Source of the DNA: an uncultured Gammaproteobacteria bacterium
Lineage (GTDB): Bacteria; Pseudomonadota; Gammaproteobacteria; PS1; Pseudothioglobaceae
NCBI GenBank assembly: GCA_902513495.1
Contig: CABXNH010000003.1
Span: 1-64,000 of the forward strand
DNA length: 64,000 nt
Direction: 5' to 3'
Numbering within the stretch: the first letter of the stretch is position 1; each line of letters opens with the position of its first letter. Under the pieces are notes generated by a model. It ran no database searches. It was not told where the DNA came from and saw only the letters and a list, made by a program, of their open reading frames with translations. The position numbers were made by a program, and so were the translations under genes. Below, in pieces: positions 41,684-51,187 of this stretch.

Positions 41684-42513
41684 AAATTCTGCTTGTATGC
41701 GATTAAAGTGTTTTCAAGAAGCGTTGCAATAGTCATTGGACCTACGCCGCCAGGAACAGGTGTTATTCCTCCAGCTATATCTTTAATTGCATCGAAATCT
41801 ACATCCCCAACCAGGGACCCATCTTGCAGTCGATTAATTCCCACATCGATTACAATTGCGCCCTCTTTAATCCAGTCTCCTTTGACCATTTGAGGTATTC
41901 CAACGCCGACAACAACAATATCTGCTTGTCTCACCTTCTCAGCAACATCTTTTGTTTTACTATTGCATATGGTGACAGTTCCTCTGGCATTTAGAAGCTC
42001 CATAGCCATTGGCCTTCCTACAATATTTGAAGCACCAATAATGACACAATTCATCCCTTCAACTTTACAATTAACTGATTCCAGCATTGTCATCACACCC
42101 TTTGGCGTGCAGGGCCTTAAGTGAGACTTATTCTGCATTAATTTTCCAATATTTTCGCTATGAAAGCCATCTACATCTTTAAAGGGAGAGATGTGTTCTA
42201 TCACTTTGTTTGCATTAATGTGACTAGGCAGTGGGAGCTGCACAAGAATGCCATCGATATGTGGATTATTATTAAGGCGCTCTACTTCCTCCAGTAACTG
42301 CTCTTCAGTTGTGTTTTCTGACTTTATAATCTTGTCTGAAAAGAATCCAGCCTGTTTGCATGCCAGCTCTTTATTTCTAACATAGACGGCTGAAGCAGGA
42401 TCTTCACCTACCAAGATAACTGCAAGGCCTGGCGGACGCTCAAGCGTCTTAACCTCCTCAGCAATCTTTAAACGTAAGTTCTTTGCAATCTCTTTACCAT
42501 CAATAATTTTCAT
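41680..42513 (-). CDS. folD: Methylenetetrahydrofolate dehydrogenase/cyclohydrolase FolD
   Basis: 277 aa bifunctional C1 enzyme. Catalytic YVRNKELACKQAG (lysine), QLPLPSHIN, GFHSENIGKL and NADP loop GASNIVGRPM. Interconverts methylene-THF and formyl-THF, connecting with MetF in this window. ATGA overlaps with kdsB upstream and grx downstream show one tightly coupled transcript. Confidence 0.97.
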   Translation of the reverse strand: MKIIDGKEIAKNLRLKIAEEVKTLERPPGLAVILVGEDPASAVYVRNKELACKQAGFFSDKIIKSENTTEEQLLEEVERLNNNPHIDGILVQLPLPSHINANKVIEHISPFKDVDGFHSENIGKLMQNKSHLRPCTPKGVMTMLESVNCKVEGMNCVIIGASNIVGRPMAMELLNARGTVTICNSKTKDVAEKVRQADIVVVGVGIPQMVKGDWIKEGAIVIDVGINRLQDGSLVGDVDFDAIKDIAGGITPVPGGVGPMTIATLLENTLIAYKQNL

Positions 42514-43247
42514 TTTTTTAATTCCTTTTTAACTTTAATTAAATCACTTTCTGTATCAACACCGTAGCCAGTTGAAGCGCGTGAAATTTCAACATGTATT
42601 TCAAATCCTTCCGTCAAGAAAGTAAGTTGTTCCAATTTTTCAGCCATTTCAAGGCTTGATATAGTCATATTAGTGTAATCTTTTAAGAAATTTACACGAT
42701 AGGCATATAGACCGATATGCCTAAAACATAAGTCTAGATTAATCTCTTTACTGTCCCTGAAAGCAGGTACAGGCGATCTTGAGAAATACATTGCTTTGCC
42801 GCGCGAATTATATACAACTTTCACGCAATTCTCATCAAAGTATGACTCCTTAGTATCTATTGGTTCACACAGAGTGGCAACACTCAGTCCCGAGCTTATC
42901 AGATTGGATGCCACCTGATTGATTGCAACTGGACTCATCATTGGCTCATCGCCCTGCAAATTAACCACCACATCATCATCTTGAAAATCCAAAACTGACA
43001 CGGCCTCAGATATCCTAGAAGTTCCTGAAGTATGACCATCACTTGTCATGCAAACTTCTGCACCAAAATCTTCTGCAATAGTTTTTATCCTTTCATCGTC
43101 AGTTGCGATGATGACTCGACTTGCATCACTCTTCACTGCATTTGAATAGGTATGCTCTATAAGCGATTTCCCGTTGATATCTTTTAATAGCTTTGCCGGT
43201 AGACGGCTTGAGGCATATCTGGCAGGAATAATAACGGAAAAACCCAT
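42510..43247 (-). CDS. kdsB: CMP-KDO synthetase (3-deoxy-manno-octulosonate cytidylyltransferase)
   Basis: 245 aa nucleotidyltransferase. IIPARYASSRLPAKLL, VVNLQGDEPM and FRHIGLYAYRVNFL are diagnostic of KdsB. Activates KDO for lipid A glycosylation; kdsA is 11 kb away. Start shares its A with the ycaR stop (TAATG). Confidence 0.96.
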   Translation of the reverse strand: MGFSVIIPARYASSRLPAKLLKDINGKSLIEHTYSNAVKSDASRVIIATDDERIKTIAEDFGAEVCMTSDGHTSGTSRISEAVSVLDFQDDDVVVNLQGDEPMMSPVAINQVASNLISSGLSVATLCEPIDTKESYFDENCVKVVYNSRGKAMYFSRSPVPAFRDSKEINLDLCFRHIGLYAYRVNFLKDYTNMTISSLEMAEKLEQLTFLTEGFEIHVEISRASTGYGVDTESDLIKVKKELKK

Positions 43248-43417
43248 TATTTTTTAGAGTCTATTTTTCTGGCTTCCTCTACAAGAAGAATTGGAATACC
43301 ATCTATAATTGGATAAGCTAATCCACTTTTTTCGCATATTAGCTCATCTCCCTCAAACTTCAAAGGCGCTTTACTCTGGGGACAAACCAACATTTTTAAC
43401 AAATCATTATCAATCAA
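43247..43417 (-). CDS. ycaR: Trm112/YcaR-family small protein (missed by ORF track)
   Basis: 56 aa, read by hand. It starts with TTG overlapping the lpxK stop (TTGA) and ends TAATG into kdsB. Sequence features: [18 protein letters not shown] at the start, [13 protein letters not shown] and [13 protein letters not shown], closely following E. coli YcaR, which lies between lpxK and kdsB there too. Only two of the four zinc-site cysteines of Trm112 remain (positions 12 and 28), so metal binding may be lost. An internal ATG at codon 9 would remove part of the fold and is disfavoured. Confidence 0.88.
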   Translation of the reverse strand: MIDNDLLKMLVCPQSKAPLKFEGDELICEKSGLAYPIIDGIPILLVEEARKIDSKK

Positions 43418-44382
43418 AACTTAGACTCCAATTGCTGATAAAAATTAGAATTAATTTTTGCACGTACAGACAAATACCACATTTGATCAGTTGCAAATGG
43501 ATTACATTTTACACAATCCTTTGAAGTCATTATGATTGGATGATTTTCATTAAAAATCAGGTCCTTTTCAACAAATGCATAGTGGTCTGGAAAAGGTTTA
43601 GTGATTAATTTGACTCCATTGCTTTTGAGTGTAGAAAAGAAGTTATCTGGCTTAGCAATTCCGGCAACTGCATAACATTTCCTACCTTTGAAATAATCAA
43701 GACCTTTAACCTCCTTAGTAAGAAGGTTTATATATTCTTGCGGCTCAATTTCACTCGAAACTTCACCCTCTAAACTAGAGCCATTATTAATGATAAAATC
43801 AACTGATTTCAGTCTACTTTTAGCTTCTCTCAGCGGCCCAGCAGGAAGGAACAATCCATTGCCTAAACGATTATGCCCGTCAATCACAGCAATTTCTATA
43901 TCACGACCCATAGAGTAGTGCTGAAGGCCATCATCACTGACAATAACATCTAGTGCATATTTCTTAATTAAGCGCTCAATTGCTTTAGTTCTTCTTTTTG
44001 CTACTGCAACTGGCACCTCAGTTTGCTGTTTAATCAATAAAGGCTCATCTCCACAGTGCATTGGATCACTAGACATGGTAACTTCTATAGATTCTTGTGA
44101 GAATCTACCGCCATAACCTCTTGAGACCACCCCTACTTTTTTATTTTGAGACTTTAAATAATTGACAATTGAAATGACAATTGGTGTTTTGCCTGTTCCG
44201 CCTACTGTTATATTGCCTACTACTATAACTGGCAAAGATGCATCATTGACTTTCAGAATTTTGAACTTATAAAGCCATAAACGTATGCAAGATAAGATAA
44301 AAAAAACAGCAGAAAAAGGCAGTAGTGTAAAGTTAACCAAGCCGAACTTATTATGGTTTATAAAACTTTGATTGCTTAACAT
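43414..44382 (-). CDS. lpxK: Tetraacyldisaccharide 4'-kinase LpxK
   Basis: 322 aa. An N-terminal hydrophobic segment ([18 protein letters not shown]) attaches it to the inner membrane. P-loop [12 protein letters not shown], then VVSRGYGG and [16 protein letters not shown] are family signatures. Phosphorylates the lipid A precursor. First gene of the lpxK-ycaR-kdsB-folD-grx operon, divergent from lolC with 52 bp between. msbA is not adjacent. Confidence 0.96.
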   Translation of the reverse strand: MLSNQSFINHNKFGLVNFTLLPFSAVFFILSCIRLWLYKFKILKVNDASLPVIVVGNITVGGTGKTPIVISIVNYLKSQNKKVGVVSRGYGGRFSQESIEVTMSSDPMHCGDEPLLIKQQTEVPVAVAKRRTKAIERLIKKYALDVIVSDDGLQHYSMGRDIEIAVIDGHNRLGNGLFLPAGPLREAKSRLKSVDFIINNGSSLEGEVSSEIEPQEYINLLTKEVKGLDYFKGRKCYAVAGIAKPDNFFSTLKSNGVKLITKPFPDHYAFVEKDLIFNENHPIIMTSKDCVKCNPFATDQMWYLSVRAKINSNFYQQLESKF

Positions 44383-44434
44383 TTGATAACTTTAATCACC
44401 TTTAAAACATTTATTATGACAAAATATTCTGATC

Positions 44435-45670
44435 ATGAGTGTTGAATTTCATATTTCCAACAAATATTTGCGATCAAGCAGAAAAAAAGGCTTTGTTTCT
44501 TTTATTTCTGGTGTTTCAATGGTTGGTCTAATTTTGGCTGTAATGTCTTTAATTACAGTCTTGTCTGTCATGAATGGATTCCATGAAGAATTAACCAACA
44601 GGGTGTTAAATACGATTTCTCATTCTTACATTACAGGCTCCGATGATTCCCTTGAAAATTGGGATGACCTCCAAAAAAAGGTTAACTCTCAGGATGGCGT
44701 TTTAGCGTCCTCTCCCTTTGTAGAAGATTTTGCTTTGATGACCTCAAAAAGTGCCTCCCAGGGTGTAAGCATTAGAGGAATACTTATTAATCAAGAACCG
44801 TCCACCTCTGCTCTACTGGATGACATTAAATATGGCTCACTTAGTTTAAATGAAGACGAGTCCTCAGTTTTATTGGGTGTTGGTTTGGCAACACTCATGG
44901 GAACTGGCATTGGTGATCAGATTACTCTCATTGCACCGGCAAGAAATTCTCTTGGAGCCCTAGTCCCCATATCTCAAACTTTTAGCGTGAGTGGTATTTT
45001 TAATGCTGGATTAAATGACTACAATAATGGTTTAGCATTTATTCATCTTTATGATGCTCAAGATCTTTTTGGTTTAGGAAATAAAGTTTCTGGAATACGC
45101 CTCAAGGTCAATGATTTATTTGAGGCAAGTGTCATTACTGATAATGTTGTTGACTCTCTAGGGAATGGTTATTATGGCGTTGACTGGATGCAACAACAAA
45201 AACACTTTATTCGAGCATTAAACCTTGAAAAGCAAATGATTGCGATTATTCTTTCTCTGATAATTGCTGTAGCAGCATTTAATATTGTCTCGATGATGGT
45301 TATGGTGGTAACCGATAAAAAATCTGATATAGCGATTCTTAGAGCTATTGGAATGACACCAAAACGGATTGTAAAAATATTTTTTTATCAGGGTATAAGT
45401 ATTGGTCTTATTGGGATTACAATTGGAACTGTCCTTGGGTTGCTATTGGCACTTAATATCGAATCAGTTATATCTGGGATTGAGAGCATAATTGGATTTC
45501 AATTTTTTCCTAAAGATGTCTTTTATATCAATCGTTTTCCATCCAAAATTCTTCTGAGCGATGTCTTGAGTATCGTTTTTGGTGCATTGATATTAGTCAT
45601 TCTTGCATCAATCTATCCTGCTAAACGAGCTGGAAAAGTAAATATTTCTGAGGTGCTAAGACGTGAGTAA
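44435..45670 (+). CDS. lolC: Lipoprotein-releasing ABC transporter permease (LolC/LolE type)
   Basis: 411 aa, MacB/FtsX topology: one N-terminal membrane helix, a large periplasmic domain, and three C-terminal helices. FISGVSMVGLILAVMSLITV and ILRAIGMTPKRIVKIFF are characteristic of LolC/E. Only one such gene is present before lolD, so the transporter may be a homodimer (the LolF arrangement) unless lolE is elsewhere. Overlaps lolD by 8 nt. Confidence 0.94.
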   Translation: MSVEFHISNKYLRSSRKKGFVSFISGVSMVGLILAVMSLITVLSVMNGFHEELTNRVLNTISHSYITGSDDSLENWDDLQKKVNSQDGVLASSPFVEDFALMTSKSASQGVSIRGILINQEPSTSALLDDIKYGSLSLNEDESSVLLGVGLATLMGTGIGDQITLIAPARNSLGALVPISQTFSVSGIFNAGLNDYNNGLAFIHLYDAQDLFGLGNKVSGIRLKVNDLFEASVITDNVVDSLGNGYYGVDWMQQQKHFIRALNLEKQMIAIILSLIIAVAAFNIVSMMVMVVTDKKSDIAILRAIGMTPKRIVKIFFYQGISIGLIGITIGTVLGLLLALNIESVISGIESIIGFQFFPKDVFYINRFPSKILLSDVLSIVFGALILVILASIYPAKRAGKVNISEVLRRE

Positions 45671-46340
45671 CATTATTGAATGTCGATCCTTATGCTTTTC
45701 GTATTCAGAAGGCGGAACTAAAACCTTGGTATTAGATAACTTAAATTTTGAAATTAAGCCGGGTGAAAAATTAGCTATTATTGGTCAATCAGGATGTGGC
45801 AAATCAACGCTACTAAATTTGATTGCTGGACTAGATAAACCTTCTGAGGGTGATGTATTAATTAAAAGCTCAAATATAGCAATGCTTAATGAAAAAGAGA
45901 GAACAGAGCTGCGCTCGGAAAATCTAGGATTTGTCTATCAATTTCATCATTTACTGAATGATTTTTCCGCACTCTATAATGTTTCCTTGCCTTTGTTGAT
46001 TAAAAACATTGATAAAAGAAAAGCAATTAAATTAGCTGAAGATATATTAAAGAAAGTAGGTCTCGAAAATCGCCTTCAACATAAACCGTCTCAGTTATCT
46101 GGAGGTGAAAGACAAAGAGTTGCCATTGCAAGGGCTATGATTTCAGAGCCTGCCTGCCTGTTAGCGGACGAACCTACTGGAAATCTAGACGCAGATAATG
46201 CTAATGATATTCTCGATTTAATTATTGAGCTTAATGACAATCAAAATACAGCTCTTATAGTTGTGACACATGACTCAACTATTGCAAATAGGATGGATAG
46301 AAAACTTGAATTAAGCAATAAAAAGCTTCATGAAGTCTAA
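45663..46340 (+). CDS. lolD: Lipoprotein-releasing ABC ATPase LolD
   Basis: 225 aa with a GTG start inside the lolC end. Walker A IGQSGCGKST, LolD-specific YQFHHLLNDFSALYNV, signature LSGGERQRVAIARAM, Walker B LLADEPTGNLD. Powers release of outer-membrane lipoproteins to LolA. Overlaps the next gene by 11 nt. Confidence 0.95.
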   Translation: MSNIIECRSLCFSYSEGGTKTLVLDNLNFEIKPGEKLAIIGQSGCGKSTLLNLIAGLDKPSEGDVLIKSSNIAMLNEKERTELRSENLGFVYQFHHLLNDFSALYNVSLPLLIKNIDKRKAIKLAEDILKKVGLENRLQHKPSQLSGGERQRVAIARAMISEPACLLADEPTGNLDADNANDILDLIIELNDNQNTALIVVTHDSTIANRMDRKLELSNKKLHEV

Positions 46341-47121
46341 TGGAAAAGTCATTCTGGTCATTATTGATGGCCTGAAATTTCAGACAGCCGTTGATCAGTG
46401 TGGTTATCTAGAGGCTCTTGTTGAGTCAAAAAAAGCCCGCAGAATGAAAATGATAGCTGTTTTGCCAACTCTTTCAGCACCCATATACGAAACCCTTCAC
46501 ACAGGCCTTGAGCCCGTTGATCATGGTATTACTTCAAATGACAATCTAAGAAAATCGAATAGTGAGAATATCTTTTCAATAGCTAAAGAAAATGGGCTAA
46601 GGACTGCAGCAGCAGCGCACTCCTACTTCTCAACTTTGTACAATGCAGATCCCTATATTCCAATTACAGATCAAGAGGTTAATGATGCTAATAAACCCAT
46701 ACAGTATGGCCGATTCTATTCTGAAAAAGGATACTCTTCATTTAACATTTCATTGATTTCAGAACACGACTTAATGAATCAAGCAAGCATGATGATTGAC
46801 CGCTACAAACCTCACTATTTAATGATCCATTCTTGCAGTTGTGATTCTATTGGCCATAAATTTGGAGGGAGCTCACAGGAATATTCAAAACAAGCCTGGA
46901 TGGTAAATGACCAATTGGCTCAACATATTCCTTTTTGGATGGAAGAAGGCTATAGAGTCCTAATAACCTCAGACCATGGATTTACCGATTCAGGCAATCA
47001 CGGAGGAAGTAGCAATATTGAGAGATGGACCCCTTATTATGACATTGGCCATCCACGTCCAGGAGTCGCAAAAGAAAAGTTTCTCAACTCTCAGTCGCCC
47101 CTAGCATCTTGTCACTGCTAG
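46330..47121 (+). CDS. Alkaline phosphatase-superfamily hydrolase (phosphodiesterase-like)
   Basis: 263 aa, type I phosphodiesterase/nucleotide pyrophosphatase fold. Metal and nucleophile positions visible: VIIDGL (Asp), VLPTLSAP (catalytic Thr), SCDSIGHKFGG (Asp/His), TSDHGFTDSGNHGG (Asp-His, His). No signal peptide. Begins inside lolD, so it is translated with the Lol transporter, but a lipoprotein-related role is only inference. It ends cysteine-rich (ASCHC). Substrate unknown. Confidence 0.84.
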   Translation: MKSNGKVILVIIDGLKFQTAVDQCGYLEALVESKKARRMKMIAVLPTLSAPIYETLHTGLEPVDHGITSNDNLRKSNSENIFSIAKENGLRTAAAAHSYFSTLYNADPYIPITDQEVNDANKPIQYGRFYSEKGYSSFNISLISEHDLMNQASMMIDRYKPHYLMIHSCSCDSIGHKFGGSSQEYSKQAWMVNDQLAQHIPFWMEEGYRVLITSDHGFTDSGNHGGSSNIERWTPYYDIGHPRPGVAKEKFLNSQSPLASCHC

Positions 47122-47181
47122 GTTTGAGTACTCCAAAGAACCTAAAGGGAGTAGCCTTGGATAAGTAAGGAACTTTTTAAG

Positions 47182-48312
47182 CTAGGCTAAAAACTGAATC
47201 ATTATTCCGGCAGCAATTGCTGAACCAATGACTCCTGCAACATTTGGACCCATTGCATGCATAAGTAAAAAGTTGTTTGAGTCAGACTCAAGGCCAACTT
47301 TGTTTGAAACTCTTGCGGCCATTGGAACTGCTGAGACCCCAGCTGATCCAATTAAAGGGTTAATTTTATTTTTACTAAAGACATTCATTAGTTTTGCCAT
47401 TAATAAGCCGCACATAGTTCCAATTGAGAAAGCAACCAACCCCAGCAACAAAATACCCAGTGTATCAAGTTGGAGAAATTTATCTGCCATTAGTTTAGAG
47501 CCGACAGCAAGACCTAGAAATATAGTTACAATGTTGATCATAGCGTTCTGAGTGGTGTCGCTAAGGCGATCAACAACGCCAGATTCTTTCATTAAATTAC
47601 CAAAGGCAAACATGCCCAAAAGAGGGGCTGCTGCAGGTAAAAGAAGAGCAACTAACAAAAGAAGGATGATTGGAAAAACAATTTTTTCAGCCTTAGAAAC
47701 CTCCCTCAGCTGAACCATTTTAATTTTTCTTTCCTTTTCATTTGTAAAAGCTCTCATAATTGGGGGCTGAATCAAGGGTACGAGTGCCATATATGAATAT
47801 GATGCTACGGCAATAGCGCCAAGTAGCTCTGGTGCCAGTATTGATGCCACATAAATTGAGGTCGGGCCATCAGCACCACCAATAATTCCGATTGCAGCTG
47901 CTTGCTTTAAATTGAAATCAAAGATACCAATTACTGAAAGTCCTACAGCGCCTAGCAAAGTAGCAAAAATACCGAACTGAGCTGCAGCACCTAGGAGTAA
48001 TGTTTTTGGGTTTGCAAGGAGCGGTCCAAAATCTGTCATTGCGCCAACACCCATAAAAATAATAAGTGGAAAAGCCCCTGACTCAATACCTACCATGTAA
48101 AAAAGATGTAAAATGCCGCCATCAATAGCCAAATTAGCTCCAGGAATATTACTGAGTAATGCGCCAAAACCAATCGGAAGTAGTAAAAGTGGTTCAAACT
48201 TCCTTACAATAGCTAAGTAAATCAGCAATATGCCAACCAAAAGCATTAAGCCTTGCCCCCAGCTCATCTGATAAAGCCCTGTATTTGTCCAAAGAAGACT
48301 CAATTGGTCCAT
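47182..48312 (-). CDS. oadB: Sodium-pumping oxaloacetate decarboxylase beta subunit
   Basis: 376 aa integral membrane protein with about nine helices. [21 protein letters not shown] and [17 protein letters not shown] are conserved OadB/MmdB ion-channel segments. Couples carboxybiotin decarboxylation to sodium export. Last of oadG-oadA-oadB, 3 nt after oadA. Confidence 0.96.
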   Translation of the reverse strand: MDQLSLLWTNTGLYQMSWGQGLMLLVGILLIYLAIVRKFEPLLLLPIGFGALLSNIPGANLAIDGGILHLFYMVGIESGAFPLIIFMGVGAMTDFGPLLANPKTLLLGAAAQFGIFATLLGAVGLSVIGIFDFNLKQAAAIGIIGGADGPTSIYVASILAPELLGAIAVASYSYMALVPLIQPPIMRAFTNEKERKIKMVQLREVSKAEKIVFPIILLLLVALLLPAAAPLLGMFAFGNLMKESGVVDRLSDTTQNAMINIVTIFLGLAVGSKLMADKFLQLDTLGILLLGLVAFSIGTMCGLLMAKLMNVFSKNKINPLIGSAGVSAVPMAARVSNKVGLESDSNNFLLMHAMGPNVAGVIGSAIAAGIMIQFLA

Positions 48313-48315
48313 TAT

Positions 48316-50115
48316 TTACCCTAAAGAAAGAAGAAGTTGGCCAACAGTGACTGAATCACCCTCTTTAACATCTACACTGACAACAACGCCTGAACGTGTA
48401 GCTTTTATTTCAGTTTCCATTTTCATGGCCTCTAGCACAATTAAGGTGTCACCTTTTTTAACATTTTGGTTCGGAGTAACAAGTGTCTTCCAGATGGTTC
48501 CTGATAGCGGCGCAGAAATATCTTCTGTTCCATTTGCAAGTGGGGTGTTTGATTCATCCTCTGAACTATCAGCACTCTGTATAGGTTGATCTGAAGAGGC
48601 TCCCATTGAAGTTATAGTTCCTCCCGCAGACACAATCACGGTGTAGGACTGGCCTTTAAATGAGACAGTATAGACTCCTTCATCTTTTTGATCATTTGCA
48701 GATTCAGTTTCAGCAACGGGTACTGGCTCAAAAAAGTCTGGATTATCTCTATTCTCTAAAAATTTAACGCCTACCTGTGGGAAAAGCGCATAGGTCATTA
48801 AATCATCAATTTTCTGATCTGCAACTCTGATACCCTTCTCAGCAACAATTTTGTCAAACTCAGACTCTAAAATTTCTAGCTCTGGCTCAATATTATCTGC
48901 GGGTCGGCATGTAATAGCTTTAGATCCGTCTAATACTCTTTCTTGTAATTCTTTATTGACTGGTGCTGGAGCAGCGCCATACTCACCTTTCAATATGCCT
49001 GCTGACTCTTTAGTGATTGTCTTATATCTCTCACCTGTTAAGACATTAAGAACTGACTGTGTGCCAACGATTTGTGAAGTTGGAGTGACAAGTGGTATAT
49101 AGCCAAGATCTTTTCTAACACGAGGGATTTCTAATAACACTTCATCCATCTTATCAAGTGCATTCTGCTCTTTTAATTGACCCTCCATATTGGTCAGCAT
49201 TCCACCAGGCACCTGAGAGGTCAATATTCTTGAGTCTACACCCTTGAGAGAACCTTCAAACTTTGCGTACTTTAATCTTATTGGCTTAAAGTACTGATCA
49301 ATCTCTTCAAGCTTATTTAAATCTAAGCCAGTTTTTCTTGGGCTTGCCTCGAGGATTGAGACTACAGAATTTGTCGCAGAGTGGCTATAAGTCATACTCA
49401 TTGAACCAATACAGGTATCCACACGATCAATACCAGCCTCTACAGCCTTAATAATGCATGCCGTAGAAAGACCTGTAGTTGCATGAGCATGAAGCTGGAT
49501 AGGAATGTCAATTGCTTTTTTTAGTTTTTGAACTAGGTCAAAAGCAACATAAGGCTGAAGTAGGCCTGCCATGTCCTTGATACACAAAGAATGGGCACCC
49601 ATATCTTCGATTTCTTTTGCCATATCGATCCAAAGCTTGGTTGTATGGACAGGACTAACAGTATAGGATATTGTTCCCTGAGCATGTTGGCCTACCTTAA
49701 CGGTTTGATCAATGGCAGTCTTAAGATTGCGCGTATCATTCATCGCATCAAATATCCTTAATACTCCAACCCCATTCTCAGCACAACGATCAACAAACTT
49801 TCTCACTACATCATCACTATAGTGCCTGTAACCAAGCAAATTTTGGGCCCTTAAAAGCATCTGTTGAGGCGTATTAGGCATCACTTTTTTGATTTCACGA
49901 ATTCTTTCCCAAGGATCCTCCCCAAGAAAACGAATGCAAGCATCAAAAGTAGCCCCACCCCAGGACTCCATTGACCAGTACCCAATCTGGTCTAATTTTT
50001 CAGCGATTGGAAGCATGTCATCAATTCGCATTCTTGTTGCAAAAAGTGATTGATGCCCATCTCTTAAGACTAATTCAGTGATTTGAACAGGTTTATTATT
50101 TTCTTTTGTTGGCAT
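48316..50115 (-). CDS. oadA: Oxaloacetate decarboxylase alpha subunit, biotin-carrying
   Basis: 599 aa: HMGL-type carboxyltransferase (LRDGHQSLFATRM at the start), PYC_OADA middle domain, low-complexity linker (about 490-530), then a biotinyl domain with the biotin lysine in LEAMKMETEI. Transfers CO2 from oxaloacetate to biotin, which OadB decarboxylates. bioF/bioH in the window supply biotin. 3 nt downstream of oadG. Confidence 0.97.
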   Translation of the reverse strand: MPTKENNKPVQITELVLRDGHQSLFATRMRIDDMLPIAEKLDQIGYWSMESWGGATFDACIRFLGEDPWERIREIKKVMPNTPQQMLLRAQNLLGYRHYSDDVVRKFVDRCAENGVGVLRIFDAMNDTRNLKTAIDQTVKVGQHAQGTISYTVSPVHTTKLWIDMAKEIEDMGAHSLCIKDMAGLLQPYVAFDLVQKLKKAIDIPIQLHAHATTGLSTACIIKAVEAGIDRVDTCIGSMSMTYSHSATNSVVSILEASPRKTGLDLNKLEEIDQYFKPIRLKYAKFEGSLKGVDSRILTSQVPGGMLTNMEGQLKEQNALDKMDEVLLEIPRVRKDLGYIPLVTPTSQIVGTQSVLNVLTGERYKTITKESAGILKGEYGAAPAPVNKELQERVLDGSKAITCRPADNIEPELEILESEFDKIVAEKGIRVADQKIDDLMTYALFPQVGVKFLENRDNPDFFEPVPVAETESANDQKDEGVYTVSFKGQSYTVIVSAGGTITSMGASSDQPIQSADSSEDESNTPLANGTEDISAPLSGTIWKTLVTPNQNVKKGDTLIVLEAMKMETEIKATRSGVVVSVDVKEGDSVTVGQLLLSLG

Positions 50116-50118
50116 GAT

Positions 50119-50352
50119 TTATCTCTGTGTATGCATTTTAATTGCTGCTTCTATAATGGCCCTTGTCTTTTCATCAATTTCAATTGAAGAGTCAGTGTTC
50201 ATTGATGAAGCAACATTAATTGCGGGCTGAATTTTTGTTACAACCTTTGACATAAGGCTTGTAACAACAACCATCAATGCTAAAAAAACAAAAACAAAAC
50301 CCATACCAAACATGGTCAAAGTTATTGCATCAGTTAGCAGGTTGTTGTCCAT
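50119..50352 (-). CDS. oadG: Oxaloacetate decarboxylase gamma subunit
   Basis: 77 aa. One membrane helix (MFGMGFVFVFLALMVVVTSLM) followed by a short cytosolic tail. Anchors the complex. Position before oadA and size define it; sequence alone is little conserved. Starts 41 nt after the tRNA-Leu 3' end. Confidence 0.9.
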   Translation of the reverse strand: MDNNLLTDAITLTMFGMGFVFVFLALMVVVTSLMSKVVTKIQPAINVASSMNTDSSIEIDEKTRAIIEAAIKMHTQR

Positions 50353-50393
50353 TTTAAAATCCTAGTTAAAGAATGGTATTCATTAATTCATAA

Positions 50394-50480
50394 TGGTACC
50401 AGTGGACGGGCTCGAACCGTCACTCCCGTGAAGGAACCGGATTTTGAATCCGGCGTGTCTACCAATTCCACCACACTGGC
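50394..50480 (-). tRNA. leuX: tRNA-Leu (anticodon CAA)
   Basis: 87 nt on the minus strand. Acceptor GCCAGTG pairs with CACTGGT (G-U at the end pair). Anticodon loop TTCAAAA gives CAA (UUG codon). Variable arm is long; T arm ACGGTTCGAGCCCGT; CCA encoded. Only 9 nt after the infA stop, so probably cut from an infA-tRNA-oad transcript or from an overlapping one. Confidence 0.96.
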
Positions 50481-50489
50481 TTATTAGGT

Positions 50490-50708
50490 TTATTTATGTC
50501 TGAAAGTAATCCTACCCTTGGTCAAATCATAAGGAGTCATTTCTACAGTTACCTTATCGCCAGGTAATATGCGTATATAGTGCTTACGAATCTTTCCTGA
50601 AATATGAGCAAGAACGCTATGACCATTTTCCAACTCAACTTTAAATGTTGTATTGGGCAACTTTTCCTTTACGACCCCCTCTAACTCAATGTAATCACTT
50701 TTTGACAT
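50490..50708 (-). CDS. infA: Translation initiation factor IF-1
   Basis: 72 aa S1/OB-fold protein: [23 protein letters not shown] and [22 protein letters not shown] are near-universal IF-1 sequence. Standalone gene outside the ribosomal operons, as in other gammaproteobacteria. The ~290 bp upstream to the riboswitch are very AT-rich, presumably with its promoter; nothing else was recognised there. Confidence 0.98.
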   Translation of the reverse strand: MSKSDYIELEGVVKEKLPNTTFKVELENGHSVLAHISGKIRKHYIRILPGDKVTVEMTPYDLTKGRITFRHK

Positions 50709-50998
50709 ATTTATATTAATTAAAAAACCAAGTAATATTATACCTAATTACTTATTTGACGCCAATTGTAATATTGATATTAGATATTTGCTTATAAAAA
50801 AATTCAAACTGAATTGAAGTGGTTTATGAGTATAAAGAATTTATAAAAAAAATTTACTAAATGAATAATCTTTAGAAAATTATTTCAATAAAGTTAGTTT
50901 GTTTAGTATTTAACTCCTAATTATTTATGTAACAAAAATAACTACTATTTATTACTATAATTCAAACAGTAACCATCAGATTTATACAATTCTGAACC

Positions 50999-51058
50999 TG
51001 CCAAGGGGCGTTGCATTGAGGTCTACTCAATCAGGCTTGGCAATCGAAAACGACGCTC
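50999..51058 (+). promoter_or_regulatory. S-adenosylhomocysteine (SAH) riboswitch upstream of metF
   Basis: Matches the SAH riboswitch core: AAGGGGCGTTGC, then AGGCTTGGC, then ACGACGCTC. P1 is TGCCAAG (50999-51005) with CTTGGCA (51036-51042); P2 is ATTGAG (51015-51020) with CTCAAT (51026-51031) closing a GTCTA loop; the pseudoknot is GGGCGT (51006-51011) with ACGCTC (51053-51058). These aptamers sit before ahcY, metH and metF and switch expression on when SAH accumulates. A TACAAT -10 lies at 50985-50990. Seven T follow the pseudoknot strand. The remaining ~290 bp toward infA show nothing recognisable. Confidence 0.9.
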
Positions 51059-51085
51059 ATTTTTTTAACTTAACAGGAAAATGAA

Positions 51086-51187
51086 ATGAGCAATTCTTTC
51101 ACAAAAAATAATGACTTTAAGGCTCCTAATCTAAAACTTAGTTTGCTTAACAACTATCAGTTAGTCAATATAAGGGAGGAAAAATGA
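51086..51187 (+). CDS. 33-codon leader ORF between the SAH riboswitch and metF
   Basis: ATG at 51086 is preceded by AACAGGAAA, a good ribosome site 16 nt after the riboswitch, and the frame ends in a TGA overlapping the metF ATG (ATGA). The peptide starts MSNSFTKNN, is polar and shows no domain. metF has its own strong site (AAGGGAGG) inside the ORF. It may couple metF translation to riboswitch control, or be a short vestige. Not in the ORF track. Confidence 0.55.
   Translation: MSNSFTKNNDFKAPNLKLSLLNNYQLVNIREEK

Noticed and set aside
50394-50480. tRNA-Leu as an integration site for a mobile element
   Set aside because: Flanking genes are housekeeping (infA, oadG) and no repeated tRNA 3' end was found.
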